From a bacterium (GTDB lineage: Bacteria > Auribacterota > JABMQX01), in assembly GCA_013203085.1 (NCBI GenBank), contig JABMQX010000004.1, positions 1 to 8,635 of the forward strand: DNA of 8,635 nt, in the 5' to 3' direction. The notes under the pieces were generated by a model, which made no database searches, was not told the DNA's origin, and saw only the letters and a list, made by a program, of their open reading frames with translations. The stretch's first letter is position 1; each line of letters opens with the position of its first letter. Positions 6,008 through 8,635 of the stretch are shown here, one piece after another. The position numbers and the translations under genes were made by a program.

Positions 6008-7648
6008 TCAATCGAGAAGAATCTTGACGCGATAGAACAGCCGATTCGGGTTGGTGAGAACGCCGGTGTGCAAGAAGTTGGTGCTGCGAATGGGAGAACC
6101 CGATGGAATTTCAATGATTGGGCCAACGTCGCCAAGAACACCGTCGACGTCGGCGCTGGTCTGAACCCTGTAGCGATTGCCGGCAGCACACTCCCACTGC
6201 AACCGGATACCGTCACCCTCTCGTACGATGGATGTGATGGCAAATCGGGTTGTCACATACAGAGCGCGGACCTCTTCCTGGCCGAGGGCGTAGTTGTACA
6301 GCCGAACGTCGTCGATGGATCCCTTGAAGGCGGTGTAGTTCCATGTCGAGTTTGCTCCGATGGCCAGAAACGCATCGGATACGTAGATCGGATCGCTGAA
6401 AGAGGCCGTCTCCGGCAGGGCGTACCCGTTCAGGTAGTGCCGAACGGTTGTCCCGTCCCACGTGCTTGCCACATGCATCCAATCCTCCGTCGACACGGTG
6501 CCTTGATTCCGGTCCTCAAGCGTCCACGGGTAGGAACCTTCTCTGTCTAGGAAGAGGCCGAAGTTGCCGGGTTGGGATCCTTGGTCGGTGACGCCGTAGG
6601 TGCCGAACCAGTAGGAGAGCTTCCCGTCCCCTTCCTTTGCGAGAATCGGCGCGTCCCGGCCGATGTCTTCAGAGCGCACCCAGGCCGCACAGGAGATTCC
6701 TGCCGCGATGTGCAGCGACGGGGCGTCGGGAATGCGAACATAAGTCGAACCGCTGCCTGTAGTGCCGTCGAAGTACAGCGCGCTCCCCCTGATACCCGCC
6801 GTCCATGTGTTGGACTTGGCATTCACAAGGGTGCCGTGGTTGCTGAAGCCCGAATGGTCCGTGACGTTGGTCCCGCCGCCCTCGTCAAACGCCCAGTGGC
6901 CTACCATCCCGGCTACGGTGCCCACGAGGGCGGTCACCTCGTCACCGGTGAGTGCGTGGTTGTAGATCCTCACCTCGTCCATGGCACCCTTGAATGCGGT
7001 GGTGTTATAGGTCGAGTTAACGCCGATGGCCAGAAACGCATCGGAGGCAAAGATGGGCCCTGCGAACGCGCCCGTTTCCGGCAACGCAACGCCGTTGAGA
7101 TAGTGCCGGATCGTGGTGCCGTCCCAAGTGCTGACGATATGGCCCCAGAGGCCCCGCGGCACGGACCCCTGGTCGCGGTCAAAGATGCTCCAAGGCTGGT
7201 TGCCGTCGGCATCGAGCAGGGCACCGAAGTTCCCTGGGACGCTGCCGCCTGTGCCAACCGTGCCGAACCAGTAGGAGAGCCCGCCGTCGCCCTCCTTGGC
7301 CAGGATCGGCGCGTCGCGAGAGGTATCGTCGCAGCGCACCCAGGCCGCGAATGAGATAGCGTCGGTGATGCGCAGCGACGGGGCGTCGGGGATGGAAATA
7401 TAAGTTGAACCGCTGCCGGTGACGCCGTCGAAGTAGAGTGCGCTGCCGGTGACGCCGTTCGTCCAAGTGCTGGCCTTGGGGTTGACCAGCATCCCGCCGT
7501 TGCCCCAACCGGAGGTGTCGGCAATATTGGTGCCGCCACCTTCGTCGAAGGCCCAGTATGCCACGAGCTCCGCCAAAGCGGGCGGGCCAGGGACGGTAAC
7601 TGCGATTGCAGCCGCAGCCAGCCACGACCGGATGCTTCGTGTCTTCAT
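6008..7648 (-). CDS. Secreted double LamG-domain protein
   Basis: The gene encodes 546 residues, starting at ATG 7648 with GGAG 9 bases upstream. Residues 1-26 are a Sec signal peptide: M-K-T-R, a hydrophobic run W-L-A-A-A-A-I-A-V, and a P-A-L-A cleavage site before E27. Two LamG / concanavalin A-like domains follow, about 28-242 and 248-464. Each begins with W-A-F-D-E-G-G-G-T-N (32 and 252) and holds S-A-L-Y-F-D-G, S-L-x-I, A-A-W-V-R, R-D-A-P-I-L-A-K-E-G, S-T-W-D-G-T-T and H-Y-L-N-G, then D-x-V-R-[IL]-Y-N-x-A-L. Such beta-sandwich domains usually bind glycans or proteins outside the cell. Residues 466-546 form a small beta-rich C-terminal domain ending N-P-N-R-L-F-Y-R-V, a type common in Verrucomicrobiota and relatives. 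No catalytic domain, membrane anchor or PEP-CTERM tail is present, so its role is probably in binding or surface matrix. The ligand cannot be told. An IS66 remnant lies behind its promoter. Confidence 0.92.
   Translation of the reverse strand: MKTRSIRSWLAAAAIAVTVPGPPALAELVAYWAFDEGGGTNIADTSGWGNGGMLVNPKASTWTNGVTGSALYFDGVTGSGSTYISIPDAPSLRITDAISFAAWVRCDDTSRDAPILAKEGDGGLSYWFGTVGTGGSVPGNFGALLDADGNQPWSIFDRDQGSVPRGLWGHIVSTWDGTTIRHYLNGVALPETGAFAGPIFASDAFLAIGVNSTYNTTAFKGAMDEVRIYNHALTGDEVTALVGTVAGMVGHWAFDEGGGTNVTDHSGFSNHGTLVNAKSNTWTAGIRGSALYFDGTTGSGSTYVRIPDAPSLHIAAGISCAAWVRSEDIGRDAPILAKEGDGKLSYWFGTYGVTDQGSQPGNFGLFLDREGSYPWTLEDRNQGTVSTEDWMHVASTWDGTTVRHYLNGYALPETASFSDPIYVSDAFLAIGANSTWNYTAFKGSIDDVRLYNYALGQEEVRALYVTTRFAITSIVREGDGIRLQWECAAGNRYRVQTSADVDGVLGDVGPIIEIPSGSPIRSTNFLHTGVLTNPNRLFYRVKILLD
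6260..7555 (-). repeat. Tandem intragenic duplication coding the two LamG domains
   Basis: The DNA for residues 32-241 (7555-6926) is repeated for residues 252-463 (6895-6260). Landmarks such as TGCCGAACCAGTAGGAGAGC (6601 and 7261) and GGGCGTCGGG (6721 and 7381) lie exactly 660 bp apart. Beyond the loop V-G-T-G-G-S-V-P versus Y-G-V-T-D-Q-G-S-Q-P the period grows by 6 bp. Long runs remain the same at the DNA level, so the duplication is fairly recent or kept alike by gene conversion. Confidence 0.9.
7411..7458 (-). repeat. Perfect 18-bp direct repeat, 30-bp period, inside the first LamG domain
   Basis: CGCTGCCGGTGACGCCGT occurs at 7411-7428 and again at 7441-7458. The two copies encode the repeated peptide G-V-T-G-S flanking A-L-Y-F-D. 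The matching place in the second LamG domain (6751-6798) has lost this identity and codes G-I-R-G-S and G-T-T-G-S. Confidence 0.8.
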
Positions 7649-7980
7649 AAGTTATTTCTCCAGGCGAGGGTTGGCTTGAGCGCCTTGTCCGCTCAAGGTC
7701 ACTGTTCGGGTGTGACTCCTTGATTGTGGTGAATTATGCGTCGTCTTCAGTCGCACGTTATGGCAATTATTGCTCCAGTAATTCCAGCGAAAAGGGAAAG
7801 TCCAGTTCCGATTGTCAACAGAACGACGGGGCGAGTTGCGGCACGCAAAGCAGGCAACACGGAGTGTCCTCCGGAACACACAGCATTTACTACCAGCGTC
7901 CATTATGCCGGGCCGGGGGAGCGGCGTCAAGCCCAATTTGACAACAGTGGCGTGCTCGGCGCATGCCCGCCTGCACGCTG
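7649..7980 (-). other. Promoter and leader region of the LamG gene
   Basis: There is no gene in this stretch. Given the promoter at 7902-7930, the minus-strand leader would be about 247 bases, long for a bacterial gene. It holds a CGGAG-TGTC-CTCCG hairpin (7860-7873) close to the predicted RNA start and an AATTA/TAATT inverted repeat within about 7764-7785. No known riboswitch was recognised. Confidence 0.5.
7902..7930 (-). promoter_or_regulatory. Sigma-70-type promoter for the LamG gene
   Basis: On the minus strand TTGACG (7930-7925), a 17-bp G+C-rich spacer and CATAAT (7907-7902) match the consensus at 5 of 6 bases in each hexamer with ideal spacing. RNA would start near 7895, about 247 bases before the ATG at 7648. 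The -35 lies only about 50 bp from the edge of the IS66 remnant. Confidence 0.65.
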
Positions 7981-8217
7981 AGCCGCGGCTCGGGGCTGTT
8001 CTTCATGAGCGAGGGAGGTGGGGACACCACAGCGGTCCCGAGTAGTATCATCATCAGCTTCAAACGAATCCAGATCAACCCCTTCAGCTACCTCCGCGAC
8101 ATCTTCCCGCGCATCAGCGCCCACCCCATGAATCGCCTCCGCGACCTCCTTCTCAACAACTGGAAAGTCGCTCACCACGCCACTCAAAACCTCCCGGCTT
8201 TACCCGTCACCTCCTAA
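7981..8217 (+). pseudogene. C-terminal remnant of an IS66-family transposase
   Basis: The plus-strand frame ending in TAA at 8215-8217 reads G-L-F-F-M-S-E-G-G-G-D-T-T-A-V, then N-P-F-S-Y-L-R-D-I-F-P-R-I-S, then H-P-M-N-R-L-R-D-L-L-x-N-N-W. This fits the known end of IS66 transposases (typically W-L-F-F-G-S-x-x-G-G-x-x-A-A, P-x-x-Y-L-R-D-V-x-x-R-I, H-P-x-x-R-x-x-E-L-L-P-x-x-W). Only about 75 residues of an expected 500 or so are left. The frame turns unrelated before about 7981, and no catalytic core or accessory IS66 genes are present, so it is a dead fragment cut at its left side. Changes such as M for G in L-F-F-G-S and loss of P in L-L-P fit decay. Confidence 0.78.
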
Positions 8218-8246
8218 CATTGGTGCCAGATTTCACCTGTGTCTAT

Positions 8247-8257
8247 CGGACGCTAAC
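8247..8257 (+). repeat. Candidate right terminal inverted repeat of the IS66 remnant
   Basis: CGGACGCTAAC lies 30 bases past the transposase stop. Its reverse complement, GTTAGCGTCCG, is close to the GTAAGCG-type ends usual in IS66 elements. No matching left end is found in the window, as expected for a truncated copy. Confidence 0.4.
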
Positions 8258-8273
8258 AGACTACATTCAGGGC

Positions 8274-8549
8274 GGAAACTGGGGAGCAGCCAGGAGTTTC
8301 CCCAAAAACGGCGAGAGTCACGATGTAACCTCTTGGTAGCGTGGGAGAAACCGAAAATGGCCAGTGTGAAAGCCCTTTTGTGGTCAAAATTGGGGAAACT
8401 TTTTCACGAAACAGGAGAGTGTTTGAGTTAGGAGTTGCGACTTCGATGAGGTCACAAGCCACGGGAAGTCCGATAGTAATGGCTGGCGAATCCGTTGAGG
8501 TTCAAAGGCGAAATCGCCGAAATTTTGGGGAAACTCCTGGGGAGCAGCC
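8274..8549. repeat. GGGGAAACT repeat family, direct and inverted copies
   Basis: TTGGGGAAACT occurs at 8390-8400 and 8525-8535 (135 bp apart) and inverted as AGTTTCCCCAA at 8295-8305. The outer two copies are larger: CCAGGAGTTTCCCC + A5 + CGGCGA (8290-8314) is the inverse of TCGCCG + AAATTTT + GGGGAAACTCCTGG (8514-8540). CTGGGGAGCAGCC is also repeated directly at 8279-8291 and 8537-8549. GGAAACT (8274-8280) pairs with AGTTTCC (8295-8301). This may be a dispersed repeat or a binding-site array. Confidence 0.65.
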
Positions 8550-8555
8550 TCTTGA

Positions 8556-8588
8556 CAACAGAGCATCAAGTCTCCCTTCGCTCTGTTG
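8556..8588. repeat. Perfect 9-bp stem-loop
   Basis: CAACAGAGC (8556-8564) and GCTCTGTTG (8580-8588) form a perfect inverted repeat with a 15-base loop. No T-run follows on either strand, so it is not a typical terminator. Confidence 0.5.
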
Positions 8589-8635
8589 GACTCTTGCTGA
8601 GATCTTATGAGAAACCGAAGAGCAAAGACTTTGGA

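Larger units (their letters stand above)
8258..8635. other. Gene-free right edge with short repeats
   Basis: No gene is supported. Besides the GGGGAAACT repeats and the hairpin listed separately, GAGAAACCGAA occurs twice (8345-8355 and 8609-8619), and GGCGA-AA-TCGCC lies at 8507-8518. An ATG at 8607 opens a plus-strand frame (M-R-N-R-R-A-K-T-L) that leaves the window after 9 codons and is too short to judge. Confidence 0.5.

Noticed and set aside
5575..6243. Long minus-strand frame and several plus-strand frames over 5825-7354
   Set aside because: They are shadows of the LamG gene; none has domain-like content, and the LamG frame is clear.
8607..8635. Plus-strand ATG opening a frame at the right edge
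   Set aside because: Only nine codons are visible and the upstream GAG is a weak ribosome site, so it cannot be judged.
1..8635. CRISPR array, retron or other repeat-spacer system
   Set aside because: No regularly spaced repeats, Cas proteins or reverse transcriptase are seen on either strand.

Overview
The window looks like a sparsely coding, accessory stretch of a bacterial chromosome, most likely from the Planctomycetota-Verrucomicrobiota-Chlamydiota group, with Verrucomicrobiota or Kiritimatiellota as the best guess. The main pointer is the secreted protein at 6008-7648: two tandem LamG (concanavalin A-like) domains followed by a short C-terminal beta domain ending in an N-P-N-R-x-F-Y-R-V type motif, a layout common in those phyla. 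No rRNA, tRNA or housekeeping gene is present to confirm this. Only about 59 percent of the window is credibly coding.

Layout. All intact genes lie on the minus strand, so transcription runs from right to left. Far right (8258-8635): gene-free sequence with short repeats around a GGGGAAACT motif. 7981-8257: the C-terminal remnant of an IS66-family transposase on the plus strand, with a likely IS66 end. 7649-7980: promoter and long leader of the LamG gene. 6008-7648: LamG gene. 5093-6007: gene-free, with a cluster of palindromes. 3985-5079: a protein with an N-terminal TerB_N-like region and a C-terminal PD-(D/E)XK-like nuclease fold. 2402-3984: gene-free, but with two plus-strand terminator-like hairpins that have no obvious gene. 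329-2305: a 658-residue protein of unknown function with a recognisable C-terminal winged-helix/coiled-coil module, preceded by an extended -10 promoter and an upstream palindrome. 146-302: terminator, long-range RNA pairing and a 21-bp-spaced direct repeat. 1-135: the first 45 codons of a small gene that runs off the left edge.

How the parts may work together. The two uncharacterised minus-strand genes (329-2305 and 3985-5079) carry domains seen in conflict, stress or regulatory proteins. They sit near an insertion-sequence remnant in low-density DNA, which fits a defence or accessory island. However, 1.68 kb separates them and nothing in the sequence shows that they form one system. The most unusual local signals are the terminator placed 10 bases upstream of a start codon at the left edge, the nuclease motif variant E-C-R, and the orphan plus-strand terminators.
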